DNA from: JAIVJZ01 sp036386515
Lineage (GTDB): Bacteria > Acidobacteriota > Blastocatellia > Pyrinomonadales > Pyrinomonadaceae
DNA length: 64,000 bases
Assembly: GCA_036386515.1 (NCBI GenBank)
Contig: DASVVO010000033.1
Location: 9,104 to 73,103 of the forward strand
Direction: 5' to 3'
Under the pieces are notes generated by a model that was not told the DNA's origin, did no database searches, and saw nothing but the letters and a program-made list of their open reading frames with translations. The position numbers and the translations under genes were made by a program. Below are positions 1-8,101 of the stretch, in pieces. Numbering within the stretch: position 1 is the stretch's first letter; the number at the start of each line of letters is the position of its first letter.

Positions 1-1763
1 CGTTCCCGCGCGTCATGATCACGCGCCGCATCCAGCGCGACGGCGCGCTCTACTTCGGCCCCTTTCTGCCCGCGTCGCTCGCGCGGCGCACCATCGATCT
101 CATCAACCGCACCTTCCAACTGCGCACCTGCGACATCGAGATCGACGGGAAACTCCCGCGCCCGTGTCTCGAATACCACATCAAACGCTGCCTCGGCCCC
201 TGCGTGCGGGGTCTCTGCACGCCGGACGAATATACGGAGTCGGTGCGCGACGTGCGGCTGTTTCTGGAGGGCAAGAATAAGGAACTCGCGGACGAGTACG
301 CGGGGCGCATGGAGCGCGCCTCCGAAGAGATGCGCTACGAACTCGCCGCCAAGTATCGAGACTTGCGCAAAACCGTGCTCGCCGTCTCCGAGACGCAGAA
401 GATGGCGACCTCGCCCGACCGCGACGTGGACATCATCGGCTACTACCGCGAAGCCCAACGGCTCGCCCTCCAACTCTTCACCATGCGCGAAGGCAAGATC
501 GTCGGCCGCCGCGAGTTCTTCTGGGAAGACCTGTCGCCCGACGAGTTCGACCCGGCCGAGTTTTTGAGCGAAGTGTTGACGCAATACTACTCGACCGATT
601 ACGTGCCGCTTGAGATTCACGTGCCCGTGGATTTTGAAGACCGCGAACTGTTGGAGCGCGCTTTGACCGAGCGGCGCGGGCGGCGCGTTAAAATTCTCGA
701 CCCGCAGCGCGGCGAGAAGCGCGACATGATCGCGCTCGTCGAGAAGAACGCGCAGATCGCTTTCGAGCAACGCTTCCGCGTCCTGAAGCCCGACATGGAG
801 CGCGTGCTCGAAGAGTTGCAGGAGACGCTGGAACTGCCGCGTTTTCCCGCGCGCATCGAGTCGTTCGACATCTCCAACATTTCGGGCGCGGAGAACGTGG
901 CCGCGATGGTCGTCTGCGAGAACGGCAAGATGAACCGCGCCGAAGGCCGCCGCTACAAGATCAAGACCGTGGAAGGCTCGAACGACGTGGCTTCGATGCG
1001 CGAGGCCGTGGCGCGCCGCTACCGACGCCAACTCGACGAAAACAACCCCTTGCCCGACCTCGTGATGATCGACGGCGGCAAGGGGCAACTCAACGCCGCC
1101 GCCGCCGCGATGCGCGAACTCGACCTCGAAGCCATCCCGATGATCGGCGTCGTGAAACCGCCGCGCCGCCACAACGAAGTCTCGCACCTGCTCGTCAAAG
1201 GACGCGAACACGAACCCGTCTATCTCGATTCGCATTCGAGCGTCCTGCGTCTCATTCAAATGATCCGCGACGAGACGCACCGCGCCGCCGTCACCTACCA
1301 CCGCAAGCGGCGCGAGATACGCGATTTCACTTCCGAGTTGTCGGAGATACCCGGCGTCGGCGACAAGCGCAAGAACCGGCTGCTCCGCAACTTCGGCTCC
1401 ATCGCCCGCATCGCGCAGGCCACGGCCGCGGAACTCACGCCCTTCGTCGGCCGCCAGACCGCCGAGGAGGTCGCCGCGCACTTCGGGCGGCAACGCGCGC
1501 TCGCCGGGGTGGCCGACGCGGAAGCGGTCGCCGCAACCGAAACGGATGACGATGCGGACGAGATGCCGCTTGAGGTCGAAACCCGCCTCGACGACCCGGA
1601 AGGCGATGCGGCCGACTTGCAGCCCATCCGCTCCGTGGATCACAACGGCGAGGTGAAGCCGCGCCGCAAATCGACGCGCAGGCGCGGCGAGCGTTCGACG
1701 AACCCGCACGGCGTCAAGCGCGAACGCGTGGGTCGAACCGACAACGAACAAGAAGAACTTTGA
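1..1763 (+). CDS. uvrC: UvrABC system protein C, 5'-truncated by the window edge
   Basis: Nuclease subunit of nucleotide excision repair; with UvrB it makes the two incisions around a DNA lesion. The frame is already open at base 3, so the ATG at 15 is internal and most of the N-terminal GIY-YIG domain lies upstream; only its end (YFGPF) is seen. Counting from that ATG, Cys39, Cys51, Cys59 and Cys63 have the 12/8/4 spacing of the iron-sulphur cysteines known in E. coli UvrC. A UVR-type helical region follows (about 85-125). The RNase H-like nuclease domain holds FDISN (Asp285), MIDGGKGQ (Asp353) and RDETHR, and a helix-hairpin-helix region lies near 438-490. The last 85 residues are a charged, low-complexity tail, longer than I expect for the family. 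The next gene begins about 40 bases downstream. Confidence 0.97.
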   Translation, partial: FPRVMITRRIQRDGALYFGPFLPASLARRTIDLINRTFQLRTCDIEIDGKLPRPCLEYHIKRCLGPCVRGLCTPDEYTESVRDVRLFLEGKNKELADEYAGRMERASEEMRYELAAKYRDLRKTVLAVSETQKMATSPDRDVDIIGYYREAQRLALQLFTMREGKIVGRREFFWEDLSPDEFDPAEFLSEVLTQYYSTDYVPLEIHVPVDFEDRELLERALTERRGRRVKILDPQRGEKRDMIALVEKNAQIAFEQRFRVLKPDMERVLEELQETLELPRFPARIESFDISNISGAENVAAMVVCENGKMNRAEGRRYKIKTVEGSNDVASMREAVARRYRRQLDENNPLPDLVMIDGGKGQLNAAAAAMRELDLEAIPMIGVVKPPRRHNEVSHLLVKGREHEPVYLDSHSSVLRLIQMIRDETHRAAVTYHRKRREIRDFTSELSEIPGVGDKRKNRLLRNFGSIARIAQATAAELTPFVGRQTAEEVAAHFGRQRALAGVADAEAVAATETDDDADEMPLEVETRLDDPEGDAADLQPIRSVDHNGEVKPRRKSTRRRGERSTNPHGVKRERVGRTDNEQEEL

Positions 1764-1802
1764 AAGGTGAACGAGCGCAAATTTTTTCACGGGAGGCTGG
1801 AG

Positions 1803-3380
1803 ATGAACACTGACAACGGGCGGACGACCTCGGTGTGGATGCGGACGGCGGATGTGCCCGAACAGGCGCAACTCACCGCGGACACGCGAGCGGACGTGGT
1901 GATCGTCGGCGCAGGGATCGCGGGCTTGACGACCGCGTACCTGTTGACGCGCGAAGGCAAGCGCGTCGTCGTGCTCGACGACGGCGTCGTCGGCGGCGGC
2001 GAGACGTGTCGCACCACCGCGCATCTCGTCAACGCGCTCGACGAACGTTATTACGAACTCGAACGTCTGCACGGCGAGCGCGGCGCGCGTCTCGCCGCCG
2101 AGAGTCACACGGCGGCGGTCGATCAGATCGAGACGATCATCGGCGCGGAAGGAATCGATTGCGACTTCGCGCGGCTCGACGGTTATCTCTTCGTGCCGCC
2201 CGGCGACGACCCGGCGCAACTCGGCGACGAGCTACGCGCCGCGCACCGCGCGGGGCTGACTGAGGTGGAACACGTCGAACGCGCGCCCGTCGAATCGTTC
2301 GACACGGGGGCTGCGCTCCGCTTTCCGCGACAGGCGCAGTTTCACATCCTGAAATACCTCGGCGGGCTGGCCGAAGCCGTGCGGCGCGGCGGCGGAGAGA
2401 TTTACACGCGCACGCACGCCGCGAAGATCGAGGGCGGCACGGAGGCGCGCGTCGAAACGAGCGGCGGCGCGGTCGTCTCGGCGGGCGCGGTCGTCGTGGC
2501 GACGAATTCGCCCGTCAACGATCTCGTCGCCATCCACACGAAGCAAGCCCCTTATCGCACCTTCGTCGTCGGCGGGCGCGTCGCGCGCGGCAGCGTGCCG
2601 CAGATTCTCCTGTGGGATACGGCCGACCCGTATCACTATGTGCGCACGCAGCGCGTCGAAGTTGGGGAGGGCGAAGACGAACAGGCCGGCGGTTACGACG
2701 TGCTCATCGTCGGCGGCGAAGACCACAAGACCGGACAGGCGGACGACGCGGAGGAGCGTTTCCGGTGTCTCGAAGAGTGGACGCGCGAACGTTTCCCGCA
2801 AGTCGAGAGTTTCGAGTTTCGCTGGTCGGGGCAGGTGATGGAGCCGGTGGACGGCCTCGCCTACATCGGGCGCAACCCGCTCGACAGCGACAACGTCTAT
2901 ATCGCCACCGGCGACTCCGGCAACGGCATGACGCACGGCACGATTGCCGGGATGCTGCTCACCGATCTCATCGCGGGGCGCGAAAACAAGTGGGCGGAAC
3001 TCTACGACCCGTCGCGCAAGACGCTCTCGGCGATCAGGGATTTCGCCGAGGAGAACCTGAACGTCGCCGCGCAGTACACAGACCTCCTGACGCCGGGCGA
3101 GGTGTCGGACGCCTCCGAGATCAAACCGGGCGAAGGCCGGGTCATTCGCCGTGGCTTGACGAAGGTGGCCTGTCATCGAGACGAGACGGGCACGCTCCAC
3201 GAGCGTTCCGCCATCTGCGCCCACCTCGGCTGCGTCGTGCGTTGGAACTCGACGGAGAAAACCTGGGATTGCCCCTGCCATGGCTCGCGCTACCAGACCG
3301 ACGGCCACGTCGTCAACGGCCCCGCGATCAACGGGCTGGCCGCCGTGGAGAAAAGCGCGGATGTGGGCGAAGGAGAGTAG
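1803..3380 (+). CDS. FAD-dependent oxidoreductase with C-terminal Rieske domain
   Basis: A 525-residue fusion of a DAO-type flavin oxidoreductase and a Rieske [2Fe-2S] domain; the substrate is unknown. The N-terminus has the dinucleotide-binding motif VIVGAGIAG (about 34-42). Near the end, Cys472-x-His474 and Cys490-x-x-His493 form the Rieske ligand pairs (CAHLGC and CPCHGS). This fusion is a known bacterial architecture, usually annotated only as FAD-dependent oxidoreductase. I chose the ATG at 1803 because GGGAGG (1791-1796) lies six bases before it; a GTG at 1767 would add 12 residues without a better ribosome site. No signal peptide is evident, so a cytoplasmic location is likely. It follows uvrC closely but a functional link is not evident. 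Confidence 0.9.
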   Translation: MNTDNGRTTSVWMRTADVPEQAQLTADTRADVVIVGAGIAGLTTAYLLTREGKRVVVLDDGVVGGGETCRTTAHLVNALDERYYELERLHGERGARLAAESHTAAVDQIETIIGAEGIDCDFARLDGYLFVPPGDDPAQLGDELRAAHRAGLTEVEHVERAPVESFDTGAALRFPRQAQFHILKYLGGLAEAVRRGGGEIYTRTHAAKIEGGTEARVETSGGAVVSAGAVVVATNSPVNDLVAIHTKQAPYRTFVVGGRVARGSVPQILLWDTADPYHYVRTQRVEVGEGEDEQAGGYDVLIVGGEDHKTGQADDAEERFRCLEEWTRERFPQVESFEFRWSGQVMEPVDGLAYIGRNPLDSDNVYIATGDSGNGMTHGTIAGMLLTDLIAGRENKWAELYDPSRKTLSAIRDFAEENLNVAAQYTDLLTPGEVSDASEIKPGEGRVIRRGLTKVACHRDETGTLHERSAICAHLGCVVRWNSTEKTWDCPCHGSRYQTDGHVVNGPAINGLAAVEKSADVGEGE

Positions 3381-3462
3381 GCACAGGGCGACCAAAAGAT
3401 AGCTTTGTACTTCAACGTTCCGGCGTTGCCATCTCCGGTTTAGCCTCGCGGCGGGAAAGAGA

Positions 3463-3500
3463 AAACGGGCGCAAGTTTGAATTCAAACTTGCGCCCGTTT
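3463..3500. terminator. Perfect 38-nt palindrome between convergent genes
   Basis: A perfect palindrome centred on GAATTC, with AAACGGGCGC and its complement at the ends, lies between the convergent oxidoreductase (ends 3380) and membrane protein (ends 3534) genes. The A-rich and T-rich flanks on either side fit a bidirectional intrinsic terminator. Confidence 0.75.
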
Positions 3501-3533
3501 GATCGTGTGCGGGTCGAGTCTTGGCGAGGCTGT

Positions 3534-4328
3534 CTAGCTTTGCGGCGGCGCGCCCGGCAGAGCGGCGCGCGCGCCGGAGAAGTCGTAGGTGACGTGGAGA
3601 CGCAGCGCGCCGTCTTTGACTTCGGAGCGCACCTCTTTGGCCTGCGCCCGGAGCGTGCCGTTGCTGGCTTGCACGGGGACGTTCAGGGAGAGTTGCGCGC
3701 CGCGCATCAGGACGAGCGGGTTGACCTTCTGGTTGATCGCCGTCTGGACGAAGCCCGTGACGAAGGGACTGGCGAGCGGCGAGACGCCTTCGAGGTTCAC
3801 GCTCACCACTTCGATCTGGCCGTAGAGCGTCTGTTCGTCGGCCTTGAAGTAGAGCGTGACGTTGGCTTCGGCCGCGCCGCGAAAGTTCATGCAGTTGCCG
3901 AAGACCTCGCGGCTGCCGCTGAAGGCGAGCGGCGCGACGATCTGCCCGTTCTTGAGACTCACGCCCGTACGCACGCCGCCGCCCTCCTGCGCTACCACGA
4001 CTTGATTCGTGCAGCCGCCGCCACCCTCCTGCGCCTGGACGAAGCTGAAGCCCGCCGGTTGCGCCATCGCGATCGGGGATTCCTTCGGCATCGTGGCGAG
4101 GCGAAAGGCGGGCGCGCTCAGGTCGCGGAAGATAGTGGTGAGCAGCGTGTCGAAGAATTTTTCGTCGAGCGTGAGGACGGCCGTGCCGGGCGGGTCGCCC
4201 GCGGCATCCGGCGCTTGCAGGGGCGCGCCCGTCTGCGACTGTTTCATGCGCGACGCGCCCACGAAGATGTAGAACGTCAGAGCCGCGCCGATGAGCGCGC
4301 CGACGAGGAGCAGGAGAATGTATTTCAT
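3534..4328 (-). CDS. Membrane-anchored protein of unknown function
   Basis: I do not recognise this 264-residue protein. It starts MKYILLLLVGALIGAAL, one hydrophobic segment (about 3-21) that should act as a signal anchor, leaving about 240 residues outside the cytoplasm. The body alternates polar and hydrophobic residues as in a beta-rich fold and has two cysteines (GCTNQ, GNCMNF) that could pair. The C-terminal half (SVNLEGVSPLASPFV, then NPLVLMRGAQLSLNVPV) loosely resembles lipid-binding or intermembrane proteins with an amphipathic sheet, but this is a weak impression. The lipoprotein gene upstream ends 18 bases before its start in the same direction, so the two are probably one transcript. 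Confidence 0.7.
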   Translation of the reverse strand: MKYILLLLVGALIGAALTFYIFVGASRMKQSQTGAPLQAPDAAGDPPGTAVLTLDEKFFDTLLTTIFRDLSAPAFRLATMPKESPIAMAQPAGFSFVQAQEGGGGCTNQVVVAQEGGGVRTGVSLKNGQIVAPLAFSGSREVFGNCMNFRGAAEANVTLYFKADEQTLYGQIEVVSVNLEGVSPLASPFVTGFVQTAINQKVNPLVLMRGAQLSLNVPVQASNGTLRAQAKEVRSEVKDGALRLHVTYDFSGARAALPGAPPQS

Positions 4329-4346
4329 CTTCTTCTTGTACCTCGA

Positions 4347-5285
4347 TCAGCGAGTCGGCGATGGGACGGGCGACGACGTGGTGGTTGCGCCGCCGGGCGA
4401 CGCCATGCCGCTCGCGGGCGTTGAAGACGGAGCCATCGGCGCGCCGCCGCCGCCGCGTGAATTGATCGCGCTCAGGGCAAACTGTAAGAACTGCCCCAGC
4501 GCCGTCACCTGCTGCTTGATCTCTTCCTCCGACAACTTCGTTAGCCCGGTCGGCAGATCAAAGAGCGTGGCGTCAACGGTCGTCTGGATGTCGCGCATGT
4601 CGGCGACGAGGCTGGCGCGGCTCACGCCCTGCACGTTGCCCGTGGATTGCCCGGTCAAGTCGGCGTGCAGCGGCAGCCCCGTCTCTTTATCGACGTAGAT
4701 GAAGCTCTCGGTGACCACGTCGCCCGCGGCCGAAGTGGTCTTGGCCGTCGCCGCGTGGCGGTACTTGACGACCGTGCGCCCGTCGCGCTGTTCCTCGCCG
4801 ACGCGCTCGACGCCGCGCTGCTGTTGCAGCACCGTGACCATCTGCCCCGGCGTCAGCGAACGCACGTCGAAGCCGATCAACTCCGGCGTGATCTCGGCGT
4901 ACTGCTTGCGCCCCGGCAGGATGAGATAGCGTTTGTCGGCGCGGTCGAGGAAGATGACCTGGCCGAGGACGGGGATGTTGTTGAAGGCATAGCGACGGTT
5001 GTCGCCGCTGCGCGCCACGTCGATGGGAAGTTGGAGGGCTTTCGATTGCCCTTCGGCGGTCGCGGTGAACACGAGCGTGGCCTTGTACTGCTCCGGTTCG
5101 CGCGTCTCGATGGAGGCGGCGGAAACGGGCGACGGCGTCGCGGCGGCGTTGGCGTTCGCGCTGTTCGCGTTCGCGGTGCCGACGCCGGTGTTGGTCGCGG
5201 CCGGCGGCTGGCAACCCGCGAGCGTGGCGGTGAGCGCGAGCAAGAGAGTCAAACCCGGTGTGACGGAAAATTTCAGAGCGCGCAT
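4347..5285 (-). CDS. Lipoprotein, possibly with a LolA-like or DUF4412-like fold
   Basis: A 312-residue predicted lipoprotein. The signal peptide ends in the lipobox LAGC, followed by an Ala/Asn/Thr linker. The body (YKATLVFTATAEGQ, FIYVDKETGLPL, LFDLPTGLTKL) has the alternating pattern and the late 'DP..LFDLP' element common in LolA-like or DUF4412-type periplasmic proteins. I infer this fold from pattern only. The ATG at 5285 is chosen because AGGAGA (about 5291-5296) precedes it and the hydrophobic signal then begins at once; the frame is open 29 codons further upstream. It is transcribed just before the membrane-anchored protein ending at 3534, suggesting a two-gene envelope operon. A Gly/Pro/Ser/Thr-rich tail ends the protein. 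Confidence 0.75.
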   Translation of the reverse strand: MRALKFSVTPGLTLLLALTATLAGCQPPAATNTGVGTANANSANANAAATPSPVSAASIETREPEQYKATLVFTATAEGQSKALQLPIDVARSGDNRRYAFNNIPVLGQVIFLDRADKRYLILPGRKQYAEITPELIGFDVRSLTPGQMVTVLQQQRGVERVGEEQRDGRTVVKYRHAATAKTTSAAGDVVTESFIYVDKETGLPLHADLTGQSTGNVQGVSRASLVADMRDIQTTVDATLFDLPTGLTKLSEEEIKQQVTALGQFLQFALSAINSRGGGGAPMAPSSTPASGMASPGGATTTSSPVPSPTR

Positions 5286-5407
5286 AAAAGTCTTCTCCTG
5301 TAAGTTGTCGGGCAAAATCGCAAGAACGTTAGATTTTGTAGCAGGGGAATTGGCGGGGCAAGCATAGCACAAAACGCGGGGCGCGGGGGAAAGATGAAAT
5401 GAGGGGT

Positions 5408-5580
5408 GTCAGTTGTCCGTAGTCAGTTGTCCGTGGTCAGTGGTTCATGGTCAGTTGTCCGTAGTCAACTGGCAGTTGCGTGTGATCATCACACGAGTCG
5501 CCAAAGACGGATTTCAACAACTGACCACTGAACACTGACTACTGACCATGAACCACTGACAACTGACCACGGACAACTGA
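5408..5580. repeat. Heptamer inverted-repeat cassette (GTCAGTN class)
   Basis: About nine 7-nt units (GTCAGTT, GTCCGTA, GTCCGTG, GTTCATG and so on) run from 5408, a spacer follows, and the reverse complement of a similar series runs to 5580, where it abuts the stop codon of the gene ending at 5591. The arms are similar but one unit out of register. The transcript could form a long imperfect hairpin. The rest of the gap 5286-5590 shows nothing else. Confidence 0.9.
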
Positions 5581-5590
5581 CGGTCTTTCG

Positions 5591-6667
5591 TTACTTCTTG
5601 ATGTAGCTGCGGTGCAGCCACGCTCCCGTCGCCGAGCGGTCGCGGGTCTCGAACAGGATGTTGACCTTGCTCTCGCGCGTGATCACCTGGACGCGTTTCG
5701 TCACCTCCTGCTCGGTGGCCGCGCCCGCTTCGGCGTCAGCGAGAAACGCGCCCACGTCCGCCGTGGTCAACGCGTCGAACTTCCCGCCGCGCTCGAACTC
5801 CGCGATCGCCTCCACCGCGCTCGCCTTCAACAAACTCGGCCAGAGTTTGCGAAAGAGCGCGCCCGAGGCGTACACGTCCGCGCTGTTGAGCTTGCCGTTG
5901 ATGGCGAAGGCGTAGCCGATCACGTTGCGCTGCCCGTCGGCGATGTGCGCCAGCGCGGCGAGGTAGGCGGCGGCCGTCTCCCGCACCTGCCGGTTTTCGA
6001 GCGTCAACTGAAAACTCGACCTGGAGATGGGCGCGTTGACGCTCGCCCCGACCTTCGCGCTCAACTTGCTCTGCGCCTCGGCCACCTTGTCCCACACCTC
6101 GCCTTGCGACTTCGTCTTGTTCGCGGCGATCTTCAACTCCCTCGTCGCCACGCGTTCATTAGACGAACTGAAGCGCGTCGCCTCTTCGCTGCCGCGCTTC
6201 TGCCAACGCCCCTGCTCGACGCAGAACGCCGAGATCGAAATCCTGCCCGAACGAGGCGGCACGATGAGGTCGACGCCGAGCATGCGATCCTGCTGCCCGC
6301 CCTTCACGATGTCGCCCGACTGGACATACACCTCTTCATACCTCGACAAATTTTCAATCGCCAACTCGTTGACGTTTTTGGTTTCGTAGACGACGACCTT
6401 CCGCTGCTTGAGCGCCTCTTGCAGCGTCAGAAACGACTTGCCGCCGTGCTTGTCTTGACCGTGGATGAGAAAAACCGCGAGGTTGTTGTGCGTGTAGGGG
6501 CCGGAAATCCTGTAGTCGCTCTTGGCGGGCGCAAGCATCGGCCTCAACGCCTGCGATTGCCCGGCGGGACGACGGCGCGTCCCTTGTGCGAACAACGCCG
6601 GCGGCGCAACGACCGCCAATAGCAGCAGGGCGACTACCAAAACCTTGAACATCGTCTGGAATTTCAT
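5591..6667 (-). CDS. Secreted ARPP-1-like (DUF6569-type) protein
   Basis: A 358-residue exported protein with a clear signal peptide (about 1-28, ending ALFAQG). The body carries what I recognise as the ARPP-1 pattern: an 'NLAVFLI' strand, 'L.EAL..RKVVVYET..VNELAIEN', 'GDIVKGGQQDRMLGVDLIVPP' and 'ISAFCVEQGRW'. This domain is known in bacteria, often with a signal peptide, but its biochemical role is not established to my knowledge. The start at 6667 has GAGGAG at good spacing. It is monocistronic as far as can be seen, with repeat cassettes on both sides. The family call rests on recalled motifs, so it should be tested by a profile search. Confidence 0.75.
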   Translation of the reverse strand: MKFQTMFKVLVVALLLLAVVAPPALFAQGTRRRPAGQSQALRPMLAPAKSDYRISGPYTHNNLAVFLIHGQDKHGGKSFLTLQEALKQRKVVVYETKNVNELAIENLSRYEEVYVQSGDIVKGGQQDRMLGVDLIVPPRSGRISISAFCVEQGRWQKRGSEEATRFSSSNERVATRELKIAANKTKSQGEVWDKVAEAQSKLSAKVGASVNAPISRSSFQLTLENRQVRETAAAYLAALAHIADGQRNVIGYAFAINGKLNSADVYASGALFRKLWPSLLKASAVEAIAEFERGGKFDALTTADVGAFLADAEAGAATEQEVTKRVQVITRESKVNILFETRDRSATGAWLHRSYIKK

Positions 6668-6832
6668 CTCGATACTCCTCGTTCTTCAACGTGTCTGGAA
6701 CATTGAACGCTTCTGGGGTTCATTCCGTTGAACGAGGGTGGCGGAAGGTTCTTGCGTGAGATTCATCCCGCGCGCAAATGAGTTGTCGCCTCATGCCCCG
6801 ACAGGCGAACGAGAAGACGACTCGCCTGCGCG

Positions 6833-6919
6833 CCTTCACACCTTCACGCCTTCACGGCTGCGCGCCTTCACGGCTACGCGCCTTCGCCTGGAAAGTTATC
6901 CCACGCGAAGGCGCGTAGC
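6833..6919. repeat. Octamer tandem repeat with inverted arm
   Basis: Seven 8-nt units (CCTTCACA, CCTTCACG x3, GCTGCGCG, GCTACGCG, CCTTCGCC) run from 6833 to 6888. A 15-nt segment at 6873-6887 is repeated as its exact reverse complement at 6905-6919, giving a hairpin. It is in the gap 6668-7194, which holds no convincing gene. Confidence 0.8.
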
Positions 6920-6960
6920 TGTGGAGGTTACGAAACTGCTTGAAGACTGAGTCTCTTCTT

Positions 6961-7147
6961 GTCCCGGAGGGACGATTGAGAATAGCCCGGCCATTTATGG
7001 CCGGGGATAAGCATCCTCGCGTAAGTCCCGGAGGGACGATTGAATGTTCGTAGATATTCAATCGTCCCTCCGGGACTTTAGTTGAAAGAGATGTTCACCC
7101 TCCCCGGCGATCAATCGCCGGGCTATTCTCAATCGTCCCGGTCGGGA
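6961..7147. repeat. Three-hairpin GTCCC element, copy A
   Basis: Unit 1 (6961-7010) has GTCCC-GGA-GGGAC, then GATTGAGAATAGCCCGG and a CCGGCCATTTATGGCCGG hairpin. Unit 2 (7024-7078) is a long hairpin with arms AGTCCCGGAGGGACGATTGA and the complement. Unit 3 (about 7098-7147) is the reverse complement of unit 1 with compensated changes in its inner hairpin. A second copy lies at 28722-28915. Confidence 0.9.
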
Positions 7148-7194
7148 CTTTTCAACCTGCTCCCGAGTTGTGTTTGTGATCTTCAGGCGCGCGT

Positions 7195-7827
7195 TCAGCC
7201 CGCCGTCTCGATGTACTGGGTGGGCGCGTCGGCGTGCGGGACGAAGCAGCGGCGGCAGCGGGCTTCGTAGGAGTCGCCCGCGCCGACGACCACCTGCCCT
7301 TCGACGTTGACGATGCGTTGCGAGTAGTTGGCGGGTTGGCCGCAGCGGACGCAGATGGCGTGGGTCTTGGTGATGTATTCGGCGATGGCGAGCAGTTGCG
7401 GCATCGGCTCGAAGGGGCGGCCGGTGTAATCCTGATCGAGTCCGGCGATGATCACGCGCAGGCCGCGGCGCGCGAGTTGGTTGGCGACCGAGACGAGTTC
7501 GTTGTCGAAGAACTGGCCTTCGTCGATGCCGACCACGTCGGTCGCGTCTTCCACCTGCGCGAGGAGTTGGGCGGCCGTCTCGACCACGCCGGATTCGTGG
7601 CGCATCTCGGAGTGCGAGACGATGTGGTCGCGCGAGTAGCGGTTGTCGATGAGCGGCTTGAAGACCTGCACGCGCTGGCGCGCGATCTTGGCGCGCCGCA
7701 GGCGGCGAATCAACTCTTCGGACTTGCCCGAAAACATCGAACCGGCGATCACCTCGATCCAGCCCGGCGTGGTGCGATGCAGAATGCTCAAGTGTTCGTC
7801 GTTGCCCTGTGCGATAAACTCATCCAT
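7195..7827 (-). CDS. tdk: Thymidine kinase (type II)
   Basis: Phosphorylates thymidine with ATP in the pyrimidine salvage pathway. The 210-residue length is usual for the type II family. The P-loop GSMFSGKS is at 29-36 and the DEGQFF motif at 102-107, with Glu103 the likely catalytic base. The lasso-domain zinc site is formed by Cys159, Cys162, Cys191 and Cys194. The first 20 residues before the core are longer than in the E. coli enzyme and are of uncertain role; an internal start cannot be excluded. The gene stands alone, between the GTCCC element downstream and the divergently transcribed LeuA-like gene. Confidence 0.96.
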   Translation of the reverse strand: MDEFIAQGNDEHLSILHRTTPGWIEVIAGSMFSGKSEELIRRLRRAKIARQRVQVFKPLIDNRYSRDHIVSHSEMRHESGVVETAAQLLAQVEDATDVVGIDEGQFFDNELVSVANQLARRGLRVIIAGLDQDYTGRPFEPMPQLLAIAEYITKTHAICVRCGQPANYSQRIVNVEGQVVVGAGDSYEARCRRCFVPHADAPTQYIETAG

Positions 7828-8101
7828 GCCGTGTCATCATTCCTGTCCGGTGTGAAAATTGGTCGGCAGACATCTTCGCGTGAGCGGGATTTGACGGACG
7901 GGAGACGCGCACGTCGTTCGTCACGGCTAGAAGTGCGACGAAGGCTATAACAGAGTTGGCCGCGGAGTCAAAAGCGTGCGACCCGCCGGATATATCAGAT
8001 TGGCCTTGCTTGACTTTCCCCACGCCCCTTGTTGTAATTCAACCATCCTGAACACGCCATCAGACGCGCGAAATTTTCCCGTACAACGGAGGTGAGTAGA
8101 A

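Noticed and set aside
6738..7061. Small open frames between the ARPP-1-like gene and thymidine kinase
   Set aside because: They run through octamer and GTCCC repeats and have no independent coding character.
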